Below are positions 17,846 through 27,407 of a DNA stretch of 64,000 nucleotides, in pieces. The notes below the pieces were generated by a model, which saw only the letters and a program-made list of their open reading frames with translations, ran no database searches and was not told the DNA's origin. The translations under genes were made by a program, and so were the position numbers. The stretch is from Corynebacterium falsenii (lineage in GTDB: Bacteria > Actinomycetota > Actinomycetes > Mycobacteriales > Mycobacteriaceae). Within the stretch, counting starts at the first letter, position 1. Every line of letters begins with the position of its first letter. Location: the NCBI RefSeq assembly GCF_020099275.1, contig NZ_CP083646.1, forward strand, positions 1,178,001-1,242,000, read 5' to 3'.

Positions 17846-18109
17846 TTAAGCCATCTTGTTGAAGCGAGCGGCCATGCCGGACTTCTTGTTGGCCGCGTTG
17901 TTGCGGTGGATGGTGCCCTTGGTCACTGCCTTGTCGTACATCTTGGAAGCCAGACGAAGCTGTGCCTCGGCTGCTTCCTTGTCGCCGGACTCAACAGCGG
18001 CGTTGAACTTGCGGGTCTCGGTGCGCAGGCGGGAACGGATTGCCTGGTTGCGACGACGAGCGATCTCGTTGGTGAGAACGCGCTTCTTCTGCTGCTTGAT
18101 GTTTGCCAT
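17846..18109 (-). CDS. rpsT: 30S ribosomal protein S20
   Basis: Primary 16S rRNA-binding protein. The 87 residues starting MANIKQQKKRVLTNEIARRR fit the family exactly. The frame is open to 18142, but ATG 18109 is chosen for length and because GAAAGAGG lies upstream. It is transcribed alone and in the opposite direction to lepA, with the PemK-like gene upstream on the same strand. The 247-base gap 18110-18356 holds no gene. Confidence 0.97.
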   Translation of the reverse strand: MANIKQQKKRVLTNEIARRRNQAIRSRLRTETRKFNAAVESGDKEAAEAQLRLASKMYDKAVTKGTIHRNNAANKKSGMAARFNKMA

Positions 18110-18356
18110 GGGTGGCGTACCTCTTTCCAATCTCACGTTCACAGCGGGTGGAACCTGGGCTGCGGGTGATTACGGACAACAATCGGTATTCGACGATCCG
18201 TGGCGCTACGTTCTCTAACACCACGCCCAAGGTATAAGCGCGGTGCGGTAGTGCCACCCATCAGCTCAGGGAACTAATGAACTGTAGAGACTCTACCAGC
18301 TGCAGGCTGGGAGCCGAAAATTACCCGGAGTCACAAGACCCGAGCCCCAAGACCCC

Positions 18357-18911
18357 TCAGTACCAGCCGTACGTACTACGCAGGTAGTTGGCGATCCTCT
18401 CGTAGCGCCGTTCCGGCATGGCGGCACCGCGCCGTTGAATGAGCGACTCCGGAATCTGCAGGATCTTATCCACCCTGATCCAGCTTTCCCGCCCCGCCGG
18501 ATCCCATGGGCCGCTGCCGACCTCCAGCCAATTCTTCTGATTGGCGTGTTCGTCGTTCGAGGAAATCAGCATGGCGAGCAGCGTGTGATCCTTGCGTCCG
18601 ATGATGAGCACAGCGCGCTTATCCAGCGTTTCGCCGTGGTGGGTGTGGATATCTGCCCACACGACCTCGCCGGGGTCCGCCTGGCCGTCCATATCGGGGG
18701 CATAAAAGATGGGGCGGGCGAGTTCCTGGCTGGGGGTCTTGATGGTTTCGTCGGCTACCTCATGTTCGTGCTCGTGCTCATGCACGGTGTCGCGCCGATT
18801 GGCCAGACCCATGTGCGAATTGAGCCCGCGCAGGCCGCGTTCCAAGTTGTCGCGCCGCTGGAAATGGCGCGCTATGAAACGCTGCAGGAAATTTTCCTTG
18901 CCAGAACCCAT
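18357..18911 (-). CDS. PemK/MazF-like family protein, no antitoxin partner
   Basis: A 184-residue protein whose C-terminal 115 residues match the PemK/MazF-like group seen beside lepA in actinobacteria ([30 protein letters not shown]). The N-terminal 70 residues are charged and carry alternating His and Glu (HEHEHEHE). No antitoxin-sized gene is adjacent, so a toxin role is not established. ATG 18911 is chosen over 18938 because AGGA, and also a TAGGAT -10 hexamer, lie just upstream. It is divergent from lepA. Confidence 0.8.
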   Translation of the reverse strand: MGSGKENFLQRFIARHFQRRDNLERGLRGLNSHMGLANRRDTVHEHEHEHEVADETIKTPSQELARPIFYAPDMDGQADPGEVVWADIHTHHGETLDKRAVLIIGRKDHTLLAMLISSNDEHANQKNWLEVGSGPWDPAGRESWIRVDKILQIPESLIQRRGAAMPERRYERIANYLRSTYGWY

Positions 18912-18918
18912 GTGTCTC

Positions 18919-18924
18919 ATCCTA
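18919..18924 (-). promoter_or_regulatory. -10 hexamer of the PemK-like gene
   Basis: On the minus strand TAGGAT ends seven bases before the ATG at 18911, predicting a leaderless or near-leaderless transcript. AGGA overlaps the same bases, so a Shine-Dalgarno role is the alternative. Confidence 0.4.
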
Positions 18925-19029
18925 CATCGTGAGTCCAAGGGGGAGGTCGAACTTATACAGGGCTTTCACACCTGGGCTTTCGTACAAGGTAGGGTTGACT
19001 TTCGATTAACCATTAGAGGAGGGCAATCC

Positions 19030-20880
19030 ATGGCAGCGAAGCAGAAGAACTACGCCACGGAGACGTTTACGGACCCATCGCGGATCCGTAACTTCTGCAT
19101 TATTGCCCACATCGATCACGGTAAGTCCACGCTCGCCGACCGCATTTTGCAGATGTCCGGCGTGGTCGATGACCGCGATATGCGCGATCAGTACCTAGAC
19201 AACATGGACATTGAACGCGAGCGCGGTATCACGATCAAGGCGCAGAACGTGCGCCTCCCCTGGGTTCCCCGCAGCGGTGAGCACGCTGGTGAAGAGCTCA
19301 TCATGCACCTCATCGACACCCCCGGCCACGTCGACTTCACGTACGAGGTCTCGCGCGCGTTGGAGGCCTGTGAGGGCTGCATCCTTCTTGTCGACGCCGC
19401 CCAGGGCATTGAGGCCCAGACGTTGGCGAACCTGTACCTGGCGATGGAAAACGACCTGGAGATCATCCCGGTTCTCAACAAGATCGATCTTCCCGCCGCT
19501 GATCCAGAAAAGTACTCCCTGGAGCTGGCACACATCATCGGTTGCGAGCCGGAGGAGGTTCTGCGCGTGTCCGGCAAGACGGGCGAGGGCGTGCCCGAGC
19601 TGCTGGATCGCGTCTGCGAGCTCGTCCCGCCGCCGGTGGGTGATGCGGATGCCCCGGCCCGTGCCATGATCTTCGACTCGGTCTACGACATTTACCGCGG
19701 CGTGGTTACGTACGTGCGCATGATGGATGGCCGCCTGGAATCGCGCCAGAAGATCGAAATGATGAGCACGGGCACGACCCACGAGACGCTAGAAATTGGC
19801 GTCGTCAGCCCCGAACCCGTCAAGACCAAGGGTCTCGGCGTGGGTGAGGTGGGCTACATCATCACCGGCGTGAAGGACGTGCGCCAGTCCAAGGTGGGCG
19901 ACACGATCACGTGGGCCACCAACGGCGCCACCCAGCCGCTGAAGGGATACGAAGAGCCCACCCCGATGGTGTACTCCGGACTATTCCCCATCAGCGCCGA
20001 TCAGTACCCGGACCTGCGCGAAGCCATCGAGAAATTGCAGCTCAACGACGCATCGCTGACGTTCGAGCCCGAGACCTCCGTGGCCCTGGGCTTCGGCTTC
20101 CGTTGCGGCTTTTTGGGGTTGCTGCACATGGAGATCACCCGTACCCGGCTTGAGCGCGAGTTCGGCCTGGACCTCATCTCTACGGCGCCGTCGGTGGTGT
20201 ACCGCGTGGTCAAGGAAGACGGCTCCGAGGTCTATGTCCGCAACCCCTCGGACTGGCCCGGCGGCAAGATGCGTGAGGTCTATGAACCGATCGTAAAGAT
20301 GACCGTCATCGTCCCGGCTGAGTTCCTGGGCGCGACCATGGAGTTGTGCCAGTCCAAGCGCGGCCAGATGGGCGGCATGGACTACCTCTCCGAGGATCGC
20401 GTGGAGCTGCGCTACACCATGCCGTTGGGCGAGATCATCTTCGACTTCTTCGATCAGCTGAAGTCTCGTACCAAGGGCTATGCTTCCCTCAACTACGAGG
20501 AGGCAGGCGAGCAGCTGGCAGACCTGGTTAAGGTCGATATCCTGCTGCAGGGTGATCCGGTGGATGCGTTTAGCGCCATCGTTCACCGCGATAATGCGCA
20601 GTGGTACGGCAACAAGATGACCGTGAAGCTCAAGGAGCTCATTCCCCGCCAGCAGTTCGAGGTGCCCGTCCAGGCGGCGATCGGCTCCAAGATCATCGCC
20701 CGCGAGAACATCCGCGCCCTGCGCAAGGACGTGCTGGCCAAGTGCTACGGCGGCGACGTTTCGCGTAAGCGCAAGCTGTTGGAAAAGCAGAAGGAAGGCA
20801 AGAAGCGCATGAAGTCCATCGGCTCCGTCTCGGTGCCGCAGGAGGCCTTCGTCGCCGCCCTGTCCACGGACAACAACTAG
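19030..20880 (+). CDS. lepA: Elongation factor 4 (LepA)
   Basis: Ribosomal GTPase of 616 residues, the normal length. [28 protein letters not shown] and NKIDLP form the G domain, and the basic C-terminus ends in the family's [16 protein letters not shown]. The frame runs on from 18709, but ATG 19030 has the strong site GAGGAGGG six bases upstream and gives the conserved N-terminal region. Just after the stop, AACAACTAGTGAT and AACAACTAGCGAT form a 13-base tandem pair. Confidence 0.97.
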   Translation: MAAKQKNYATETFTDPSRIRNFCIIAHIDHGKSTLADRILQMSGVVDDRDMRDQYLDNMDIERERGITIKAQNVRLPWVPRSGEHAGEELIMHLIDTPGHVDFTYEVSRALEACEGCILLVDAAQGIEAQTLANLYLAMENDLEIIPVLNKIDLPAADPEKYSLELAHIIGCEPEEVLRVSGKTGEGVPELLDRVCELVPPPVGDADAPARAMIFDSVYDIYRGVVTYVRMMDGRLESRQKIEMMSTGTTHETLEIGVVSPEPVKTKGLGVGEVGYIITGVKDVRQSKVGDTITWATNGATQPLKGYEEPTPMVYSGLFPISADQYPDLREAIEKLQLNDASLTFEPETSVALGFGFRCGFLGLLHMEITRTRLEREFGLDLISTAPSVVYRVVKEDGSEVYVRNPSDWPGGKMREVYEPIVKMTVIVPAEFLGATMELCQSKRGQMGGMDYLSEDRVELRYTMPLGEIIFDFFDQLKSRTKGYASLNYEEAGEQLADLVKVDILLQGDPVDAFSAIVHRDNAQWYGNKMTVKLKELIPRQQFEVPVQAAIGSKIIARENIRALRKDVLAKCYGGDVSRKRKLLEKQKEGKKRMKSIGSVSVPQEAFVAALSTDNN

Positions 20881-20908
20881 TGATAACAACTAGCGATAAG
20901 AATTAACC

Positions 20909-21439
20909 ATGCGCCATCACGAATCCCTCGAAGGATGGTTCCCGGACGATTCCGACGACACCGGGAACCCTAACGACCCCGCCAACCGCGGTCGGGGAGC
21001 GGACGTTGCGGTGCGCCAGCACCGGCTCACGAAGTACCGCCCTAGGAAGGCGAAAAAGATCGCCTCGTGGACCAGCATAGGCCTCGGGGCGATCATGATC
21101 ATGCCCGTGTTCGATCAGTCCTCCCGCCAGCCCGGGTACGAGACGATGAGCATGACATCGCAGGTCATCATGGCCCTGTGCTACATGGCCATGTTCGTCC
21201 TTCCGGGTGCCTACTGGCTGTGGCGGAACCGCCGGGACAGTCAGATCGTCCGCGAGTGGGCCTCCACCTCCAGCGAGTACTGGGACGTGTGGGAATCCCT
21301 GGACCCCATGACCAAGGCCGCGTTCGCCACCCCCACCGACGAGCTGCCGTTGCTGCCGAAGCGCCACTGGTGGGCCATCATCATCGCGATGTTCGTGCTC
21401 GCCTTCATCGGCGGAAGCCTGCTGCCACCCCAGGTGTAG
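20909..21439 (+). CDS. Hypothetical membrane protein
   Basis: A 176-residue protein, not recognised. The N-terminal 45 residues are acidic then basic (RPRKAKK). Three hydrophobic segments follow, at about 50-67, 83-105 and 154-172. The loop between the last two is charged and includes SSEYWDVWESLDPMTKAAF. It begins 28 bases after lepA and may be co-transcribed with it. It converges on the oxidoreductase gene. Confidence 0.75.
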   Translation: MRHHESLEGWFPDDSDDTGNPNDPANRGRGADVAVRQHRLTKYRPRKAKKIASWTSIGLGAIMIMPVFDQSSRQPGYETMSMTSQVIMALCYMAMFVLPGAYWLWRNRRDSQIVREWASTSSEYWDVWESLDPMTKAAFATPTDELPLLPKRHWWAIIIAMFVLAFIGGSLLPPQV

Positions 21440-21471
21440 CACCCACCACTCGGGCCCCCGGCGGTGCTCCG

Positions 21472-22434
21472 CTATAGCCGCACGACGGTCTTGCCCAAGC
21501 TGTGCCCAGCCTCGACGTCCTTGACCGCATCCGCTGCGTGGTCGAAGGAGAATTGGTTGTCGATCACTGGCGTCACGGCACCCTCAGCGACCAAGTCCGC
21601 GAGCTCCGCGAAGACTTCTCGTGTTCGACGCCGCCGTATTCCCCGCCCGCCCAGCTCGCTGGCGAGTGCCGGGTCCGCAGCGCTGCGGACCGCTCCCTCC
21701 GGAGCCAGTCCCGCGAGGATGCGGAGCGAATCTCCACCGGCGGCATCGACAATCGCGTCGACGGGGCCGATGATTTCCCGCGCCACTTCTCGTGTCACCT
21801 CGATGGATTGGTTGACGGGTTGGTTGAGAAACTCCGCATAGTCCACATGATGCGCCCCTAGGCGCTCCACCAGCAGTTTCTTCGCAGAACTGGCCACGCC
21901 AACCACTGAGTAGCCCAGGTATCGGGCCATCTGCACGGCGAACGTGCCCACCCCGCCGCCTGCGCCGAGGACGAGCACGCGCTGGGGTTTTTCGGCATTT
22001 GGGTCGCCGGCGTTGAGCTCGTGGAGGGCGTCCCACGCCGTGCCTGCCGCGACGGGAAGGCACGCCGCCTGGAAGTCCTCCACGGCATCGGGGATGGGGG
22101 TGGTGGAGGTGGCGTCGAGAATAGTGACCTCCCCGAGGGCACCGACGCCGGCGAGACAGGAGCCGAACACGCGATCGCCGGCGGACAGGCCGGTGGAAGG
22201 ATCGGAGGAGATCACGCGACCGGCGGCTTCGCGACCCATGGCCATGGGGAACTCGACGGGGAAGGCACCCTGGCGTTGGCCGCTGCGCACCTTGATGTCG
22301 CCGGGGTTGAGTCCCACCGCGGTGGTCTCGATAGCGACGCCACCAGGGGTGCCCTCGGCGGAGGTGGGGTCCGGGACCTCGAGGAAGCGCTGCACTTCGG
22401 GGCCGCCGTAGGAGTCAAAGCCGTAGATTCGCAT
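21472..22434 (-). CDS. Zinc-independent quinone oxidoreductase / alcohol dehydrogenase family (MDR)
   Basis: A 320-residue medium-chain NAD(P)H-dependent oxidoreductase. It has the GroES-like N-terminal domain (TTAVGLNPGDIKVRSG) and a Rossmann fold with VLVLGAGGGVGTFAVQMARYLG. The cysteine-rich zinc loop of true alcohol dehydrogenases is absent, so a quinone reductase-like enzyme is likely. Substrate unknown. ATG 22434 is chosen because TAGACT ends seven bases upstream and MRIYGFDSYGG is the family start. It lies downstream of the BASS carrier gene on the same strand. Confidence 0.88.
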   Translation of the reverse strand: MRIYGFDSYGGPEVQRFLEVPDPTSAEGTPGGVAIETTAVGLNPGDIKVRSGQRQGAFPVEFPMAMGREAAGRVISSDPSTGLSAGDRVFGSCLAGVGALGEVTILDATSTTPIPDAVEDFQAACLPVAAGTAWDALHELNAGDPNAEKPQRVLVLGAGGGVGTFAVQMARYLGYSVVGVASSAKKLLVERLGAHHVDYAEFLNQPVNQSIEVTREVAREIIGPVDAIVDAAGGDSLRILAGLAPEGAVRSAADPALASELGGRGIRRRRTREVFAELADLVAEGAVTPVIDNQFSFDHAADAVKDVEAGHSLGKTVVRL

Positions 22435-22441
22435 GCGCCCC

Positions 22442-22447
22442 AGTCTA
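22442..22447 (-). promoter_or_regulatory. -10 hexamer of the oxidoreductase gene
   Basis: Minus-strand TAGACT ends seven bases before the start codon, predicting a leaderless transcript. No clear Shine-Dalgarno sequence is present. Confidence 0.5.
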
Positions 22448-22468
22448 GAAGGTGAGCGCGGGCCCGGG

Positions 22469-23545
22469 CTAGGACGCCGTGGGTGCGATGGGGGCGTGGG
22501 AGGCGTCGGCTGGGGCAAGTGCATCGGACGCGGCGGCTCGGCGGGCGTCCACGCGGCGCATGACGAAGGCGAAGATTGCGCCGGAGACGTTGTGCCACAC
22601 GGCGGCGATGGCGCCTGGGATGGCGGCTTCCGGGCCCCAGTAGGTCCCGGACATGCCCGAGGCCAGGCCCGCGGACTGGGTGGAGATCTCGATGGAGGTG
22701 GTGCGGCAGACCGCCTCGCTGGCGCCGGTGGCCTTGGCTGCGCCGTAGCCGAGGACGTAGCCAATGAGGTTGTGAATGATCACGGCGAGCAGCGCGGTGA
22801 GGCCCACCGTGGCCAGGGTGGCGGAGGATTTCGCGACGGCGGGGAAAACCACACCGCCGATGGCGACGATGGACAGCCACGGCAGGATCGGCAGGATGGC
22901 GGTGACGGCGCGGTTGAACACCACGCGCAACACGAGGCCGCCGATGACGGGCAGCAGCACTGTCTTGACGAGGGCGAGGGCCATGGCCGAGCCGTTGACG
23001 GGCGTTTCCTCCCCGGCTAGCAGCAGCATGATGATGGGCGTGACGATGGGGGAGAGGACGGTGGATACGGACGTCATGGTGACGGAGAGGGCGACGTCTC
23101 CGCGGGCCAGGTAGCTGACCACGTTGGAGGTGGTGCCGCCGGGCACGGATCCCAGCATGAGCAGGCCGATGGCGAGCATCGGATTGAGTCCGAACAGCTT
23201 GGCCACGGCGACGGCCCCGAGGGGCATGATGACGAACTGGCCGATGACGCCGACGAGGATGGGCAGCGGGCGGCGGAGAACTAGGGCGAAGTCCGGGAGT
23301 GTGAGTGTGAGGCCCATGCACAGCATGATCACGGCGATCATCGTGGTGACATGCGGAGCAAGGGGAGTAAACGGCGCGGGGAAGAAGAAGGCCGCGGCCG
23401 CGCCGATGAGAATGAACGCGGGGAAGGCCCACACGGCGATGGTCGCGGAGCGTTCCTCGGCGGCGGATGGCGCGCTGGCTGATGGCGCCTTGGGGGATGG
23501 CGCGCTGGGGGATGGTTGCTGGTGTTGGGTGTCCTCTCGAGTCAT
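22469..23545 (-). CDS. Bile acid:sodium symporter (BASS) family carrier
   Basis: A 358-residue membrane carrier with about ten hydrophobic segments. Family features include MLGSVPGGTTSNVVSYLARGDVALSV and CRTTSIEISTQSAGLASG. The N-terminal 35 residues are Pro/Ser/Ala repeats (SAPSPKAPSASAPS). The transported organic anion cannot be inferred. ATG 23545 is preferred over 23584 because TATAGT ends six bases before it. It is divergent from the phosphoesterase gene. Confidence 0.9.
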   Translation of the reverse strand: MTREDTQHQQPSPSAPSPKAPSASAPSAAEERSATIAVWAFPAFILIGAAAAFFFPAPFTPLAPHVTTMIAVIMLCMGLTLTLPDFALVLRRPLPILVGVIGQFVIMPLGAVAVAKLFGLNPMLAIGLLMLGSVPGGTTSNVVSYLARGDVALSVTMTSVSTVLSPIVTPIIMLLLAGEETPVNGSAMALALVKTVLLPVIGGLVLRVVFNRAVTAILPILPWLSIVAIGGVVFPAVAKSSATLATVGLTALLAVIIHNLIGYVLGYGAAKATGASEAVCRTTSIEISTQSAGLASGMSGTYWGPEAAIPGAIAAVWHNVSGAIFAFVMRRVDARRAAASDALAPADASHAPIAPTAS

Positions 23546-23551
23546 GTATCC

Positions 23552-23557
23552 ACTATA
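23552..23557 (-). promoter_or_regulatory. -10 hexamer of the BASS carrier gene
   Basis: Minus-strand TATAGT, close to consensus, ends six bases before the ATG at 23545, predicting a leaderless transcript. Confidence 0.5.
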
Positions 23558-23676
23558 TGAAACAGAAATCTCACAGAGTGGCATGGGGTATGGTTAGCGG
23601 CGATTAACTATGGCTATACTGGCGGCTACACGTGGCAGCTGTGAGTGGCGGCGACGAGTCGACCCCATCGCACCCG

Positions 23677-23709
23677 ACGAGAAACAAACGAGACAGAGAC
23701 GAGACAGAG
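23677..23709. repeat. 11-base tandem array before the phosphoesterase gene
   Basis: ACGAGAAACAA, ACGAGACAGAG and ACGAGACAGAG lie head to tail, ending just before the ribosome binding site. They lie in the 183-base divergent gap, which otherwise shows only TATACT at about 23611 as a possible -10 element for the downstream gene. Confidence 0.75.
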
Positions 23710-23728
23710 CAGGAGGCACGAACACCAC

Positions 23729-24331
23729 ATGGCGCAGACGTGGTACACCAGCGACCTCCACCTCGGCCACCCCTTTGTGGCGGGACTTCGAGGCTTCGAC
23801 GACGTGGAGGAACACGACCGCGTGATTCTCCACAACCTGTCCCAGGCCCTCTCCCCGGGCGACACTCTGTGGGTGCTCGGTGACATCTCTTCCGGATGGG
23901 CGCCCCAAGAGCAACGGGCACTGCGGTTGCTCAAGGAGCTGTTTACCCCGCTGCGCCACACCGGCGATGCTGCGGAGCCCGTGCGATTCCACCTCATTAG
24001 CGGAAACCACGATTCCAGCCATCCGCTGCATGAGCACAGCTCGGAGTCTCAAGCGGACTTCCTCGATGTCTTCGATTCGGTACAGTCATTCCAGTACGCG
24101 ATCTGGGAGGGGCAGGACTACTGGATGTGCCACTTCCCAAGGCCGGGCTATGACCACGAGGGAATGGTGTCTCGCCATGATCCCCTGCGGCTGGATGTTC
24201 CGCACCTCGTCCATGGCCACCTGCACTCCGTCGAGCCGGTGACCGGGCCGGGCCAAGTGGATGTGGGAGTGGATGCGTGGGATTTGAGCCCCGTGCGCCG
24301 CGACGACGTGATGAACCTCGTTTTCCGCTGA
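23729..24331 (+). CDS. Metallophosphoesterase family protein
   Basis: A 200-residue calcineurin-like phosphoesterase. Metal-ligand motifs are visible in order: TSDLHLGH, GDISSG, ISGNHDSSH, and the late HGHLHS. This small single-domain form is often annotated as a phosphoesterase of unknown substrate. The frame is open from 23645 but ATG 23729 is chosen: AGGAGG lies 12 bases upstream and MAQTWYTSDLHLGH is the usual start. Confidence 0.88.
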   Translation: MAQTWYTSDLHLGHPFVAGLRGFDDVEEHDRVILHNLSQALSPGDTLWVLGDISSGWAPQEQRALRLLKELFTPLRHTGDAAEPVRFHLISGNHDSSHPLHEHSSESQADFLDVFDSVQSFQYAIWEGQDYWMCHFPRPGYDHEGMVSRHDPLRLDVPHLVHGHLHSVEPVTGPGQVDVGVDAWDLSPVRRDDVMNLVFR

Positions 24332-24394
24332 CCCTGCCACCAACGATTGAGCTGCCAGCAACGCTGGTGAACTGACGCAACAGGAGAAACCCCC

Positions 24395-25156
24395 ATGAGT
24401 TCCGACAAGGGCTTTGACTACTCGGGTAATGCCGATAACGCCGACAACGCTGACAACGCTAACGATAAGACCCAGCAGTTTCGCCGCCCCGACCTCGAGT
24501 CCGAACCGCAGCGCGGACCGAAGCCTCCGCAGTACCGCCGGGCTGCTGATTACAACCCGGACTACAACTCGGATTACAGCCACGACGAGACGCAATACTT
24601 TAGCGCCGGCCCGGCATACGGGGCAGGGGTCCATCAAGGCGGTTATCAGCAAGGTGGTTACCAGCAGTTGCCCATGCAACCAGGCATGCAGCAGCCGATG
24701 CAACAGGGGCCGCAACAACCCGCGCAGCAACCTAGGCAACCCCGCCCCGGCTACGACCCGCGCAACGGACAGCCGTCGTTCGGCCCCGGTCCTGGCTCCC
24801 GCGCGGCCACGCCAGCGTCCTCGGGGCGGGGCGGCGGTTCCGGCGTTGCAAAGATCGCGATCACGCTCATCGCCGTTATTGTGTTGGTGATTATCGGCGT
24901 GATTCTGTTTAACACCCTGGGCAGCGGGGACGATCCGGCGTCGGATAAAAAGACCACCAGCACCGAGCAGACCGCCAACACGCCTACGCCCACCCCGACC
25001 CAAACGACCCCCGAGGACAACGGCGGGTTCCAGCTGCCTGGGCGTTCGGATCTGCCGGAGATAACCCCGCCGAGCATCGAACTGCCCACGATCACCGATG
25101 TGCCGAGCCCGATCGAGAGCCTCCTCAGCGAGGTGCCCGATCTACCGCGACCGTAG
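24395..25156 (+). CDS. Single-pass membrane protein with Q/G/P-rich cytoplasmic part
   Basis: A 253-residue protein, not recognised beyond its architecture. The N-terminus has three NAD repeats (from 9-base DNA units at 24431-24457), then a TQQF motif and tyrosine-rich and Gln/Pro-rich regions (MQQPMQQGPQQP). One transmembrane helix lies at about 152-172 and a Thr/Pro-rich extracytoplasmic tail follows. The threonine next to QQF resembles phospho-threonine sites of FHA-binding proteins, which is only an idea. CAGGAG precedes the ATG. Confidence 0.75.
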   Translation: MSSDKGFDYSGNADNADNADNANDKTQQFRRPDLESEPQRGPKPPQYRRAADYNPDYNSDYSHDETQYFSAGPAYGAGVHQGGYQQGGYQQLPMQPGMQQPMQQGPQQPAQQPRQPRPGYDPRNGQPSFGPGPGSRAATPASSGRGGGSGVAKIAITLIAVIVLVIIGVILFNTLGSGDDPASDKKTTSTEQTANTPTPTPTQTTPEDNGGFQLPGRSDLPEITPPSIELPTITDVPSPIESLLSEVPDLPRP

Positions 25157-25225
25157 CGGTGACGGCGGGGTGACGGAGCACTGGCAGTAGAGGCGATAAG
25201 CCATGTGCTTGTCGCGTCCACTAGC

Positions 25226-25231
25226 TACACT
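25226..25231 (+). promoter_or_regulatory. -10 hexamer of the ThDP enzyme gene
   Basis: TACACT ends eight bases before the GTG at 25240, predicting a leaderless transcript. No Shine-Dalgarno sequence is visible. Confidence 0.45.
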
Positions 25232-25239
25232 TAGCGATC

Positions 25240-27072
25240 GTGAATCATGTCGAACATAAGAATGTCGAACACAAGAATGTAGCCTACTTCATCGCCCGCC
25301 AACTCCTCGCCGAGCAGGCAACCGTTTTCGGTGTGGTGGGCAACGGGAACATTCACATCGTCAGCGACTTCCACCGCGCCGGGGGACGGTACATCTCCAC
25401 GCGGCACGAGGCAGGTGCCGTCGCCGCAGCTGACGCCTTCTATCGCGCCACCGGAACGATCGCGGTGGCGACCAGCACGTACGGGCCGGGGTTCAGTAAT
25501 GCCCTGACACCCCTGAGCGAGGCCCACGCGGCCAGGATTCCCCTGGTCTACATCACCGCCGACGCTCCGGCGGCGGGTTTGCGACCCATCGACATTGATC
25601 AGCGCGCCATCGCCGCTGCCATGGGATTGCAGTCCGTGGTGGTGACCGAGGAGCATTGCGCGGATGTGCAGCAGGCCGCCGACCTCGTGGCCGAAGCCTT
25701 CAACACGGCCCGGCGGACCTCCTTGCCGGTCGTGGTGTTCGTCCCCTTCGACTTGGTGGTGCGGGAGGGGACCCTGGCCGATCCGGGTGCCGTTAGCATC
25801 GATCACCCCACCGATCGCGAGGCGGGGGAGGACCCTGAGAGTGTCGCCGTGGCAGGCCGGGCAGAGATGCGCCGCACGCAGTGGGCGGTGGTCAACGCAC
25901 CTGACACCGAGGCCGCCGGGAACCACAACACAGTGCGCACCATCGTGGACAACACCGATGAATTCATTCAGTCCCTGGCAAACGAGTTGCGCGCGGCACA
26001 TCGTCCGCTCATCGTCGTCGGCCGAGGTGCCGTGGAGGCCGGGGTATGCTCGCAGATCGACGAACTGGCCGCGACCCTCGGCGCCCTGACCTGCACCACC
26101 GTGATGGCGCGCAGCAGCGTGGATCCCCACTGGAACCTCGGTGTTGCCGGTGGCTTTGCCCACCGCGGTCGCCTGGAAACGTTCCGCAGCGCGGATCTTG
26201 TGCTCGTTCTGGGCGCGAGCCTGAACAAGTTGCAGACGCGGGCCGGCACGCTCTTTGGCGATGGCGCCCGCGTTGTGCGCATCGACTCCAATCCGCTGCA
26301 CCGCCCGTTCGTCACCGTCGATAGCGATCTGCGCGCGCCGCTCGAGCAGGCGATTCCGCACCTGCTGGCCGCCGTGGCGGATGATGCCACGGACGTTCCG
26401 GCAGGCACGTGGCGCGATCAACTCGGCACGTTGCCGCCGGAGGAAACCGAGGAGCTGGATCTGGGTTGCTTCAATGAGGTGGCCAGCGATGGAAAGCTCG
26501 ATCCTCGTTTTGTTCTCCGACGCCTCAACGCCCTTCTTCCCCCACGCCGCAGCGTGGTGACGGATGGTGGGCACTTCCTGGGGTGGGTGCCGAAGTATGT
26601 GGACGCACCGGATCCGTACAGCACGATCCTCGTGGGCACGGCAGTGATGACCATCGGCCTGGGGCTTTCCTCCGGCGTGGGTGTGGCGGCGGCGCGTCCG
26701 GAATCATTCACGGCGCTGATCAGCGGTGATGGCGGAACACTCATGGGGCTGGCCGACGCGCAGCCATTCCTGGCGGAAGTGGGGAACTCGGCCGGGGGAG
26801 GGGCGCTTATTGTTCTCAACGACGCGGCCTATGGCGCCGAAGTCCACCAGTACGCCCGGAAGGGCTTGGAGCTGGATCCCATGGAGGTGCCGGATGTTAG
26901 CTTCGCCGCGGCCGGAGCGCCGTTCGGGGTGGAGGGCATCACGATCACCAGCCCGGAGGAGCTGGCGGTCGGCGGGGCCTTGGCGACGTTCCTCGAGCAG
27001 CATCGCGGCGAGGCCGTGATCGTCGATGTGAAGATCAGCCGCGACCCCATCGCCGACTTCCTGCGCGAATAG
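25240..27072 (+). CDS. Thiamine diphosphate-dependent enzyme, acetolactate-synthase-like
   Basis: A 610-residue three-domain ThDP enzyme. The N-terminal Pyr domain has RHEAGAVAAADAF, with the glutamate that activates the cofactor. The middle domain resembles the FAD/NAD-like domain. The C-terminal PP domain has ISGDGGTLMGLADAQPF and LNDAAYGAE, matching the GDG-NN cofactor motif. No small regulatory subunit gene is nearby, so it is unlikely to be the biosynthetic acetolactate synthase; substrate unknown. The start carries a 15-base tandem duplication (VEHKNVEHKNV). The start codon is GTG. Confidence 0.85.
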   Translation: MNHVEHKNVEHKNVAYFIARQLLAEQATVFGVVGNGNIHIVSDFHRAGGRYISTRHEAGAVAAADAFYRATGTIAVATSTYGPGFSNALTPLSEAHAARIPLVYITADAPAAGLRPIDIDQRAIAAAMGLQSVVVTEEHCADVQQAADLVAEAFNTARRTSLPVVVFVPFDLVVREGTLADPGAVSIDHPTDREAGEDPESVAVAGRAEMRRTQWAVVNAPDTEAAGNHNTVRTIVDNTDEFIQSLANELRAAHRPLIVVGRGAVEAGVCSQIDELAATLGALTCTTVMARSSVDPHWNLGVAGGFAHRGRLETFRSADLVLVLGASLNKLQTRAGTLFGDGARVVRIDSNPLHRPFVTVDSDLRAPLEQAIPHLLAAVADDATDVPAGTWRDQLGTLPPEETEELDLGCFNEVASDGKLDPRFVLRRLNALLPPRRSVVTDGGHFLGWVPKYVDAPDPYSTILVGTAVMTIGLGLSSGVGVAAARPESFTALISGDGGTLMGLADAQPFLAEVGNSAGGGALIVLNDAAYGAEVHQYARKGLELDPMEVPDVSFAAAGAPFGVEGITITSPEELAVGGALATFLEQHRGEAVIVDVKISRDPIADFLRE

Positions 27073-27131
27073 CGGGCCCGGTGTGCCTAGGCGCACCACA
27101 GTCGAGCGACCTTCTCCAGAACAACACCAAA

Positions 27132-27156
27132 CCCCCAGGTCCGTTAGACCTGGGGG
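27132..27156. terminator. Terminator hairpin after the ThDP enzyme gene
   Basis: CCCCCAGGTC and GACCTGGGGG pair perfectly over 10 bases around CGTTA. The plus-strand flank lacks Ts, while the minus strand reads TTTGGTGTTGTT after the hairpin, so it may act in either direction. The rest of the 335-base gap to the BCCT gene holds the palindrome AGTGATCACT (27217-27226), a possible operator, and GATAAT near 27346 as a possible -10 element. Confidence 0.65.
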
Positions 27157-27407
27157 CTCAGCGCTGACGTTTCAAGAGGAGAATGACCGTTCGTATTGTG
27201 ATCCTTTCTGTTGACCAGTGATCACTAATCTAAACTGCCTTCCTTGAGGAAAGCTGTGGGAGCTCTGCTAGGTCGGTAGAGGTTCTGTAGTGAATTCTTC
27301 AGTGCCTGCAGCGCTACTTTTTTCCAGCAGGCTCCCCGTTGCCGATAATGTGTACGGATGACTGACGTCGCAAGGAGAACATCGAGTGCAAGAAAGAGTG
27401 ATCGTTG

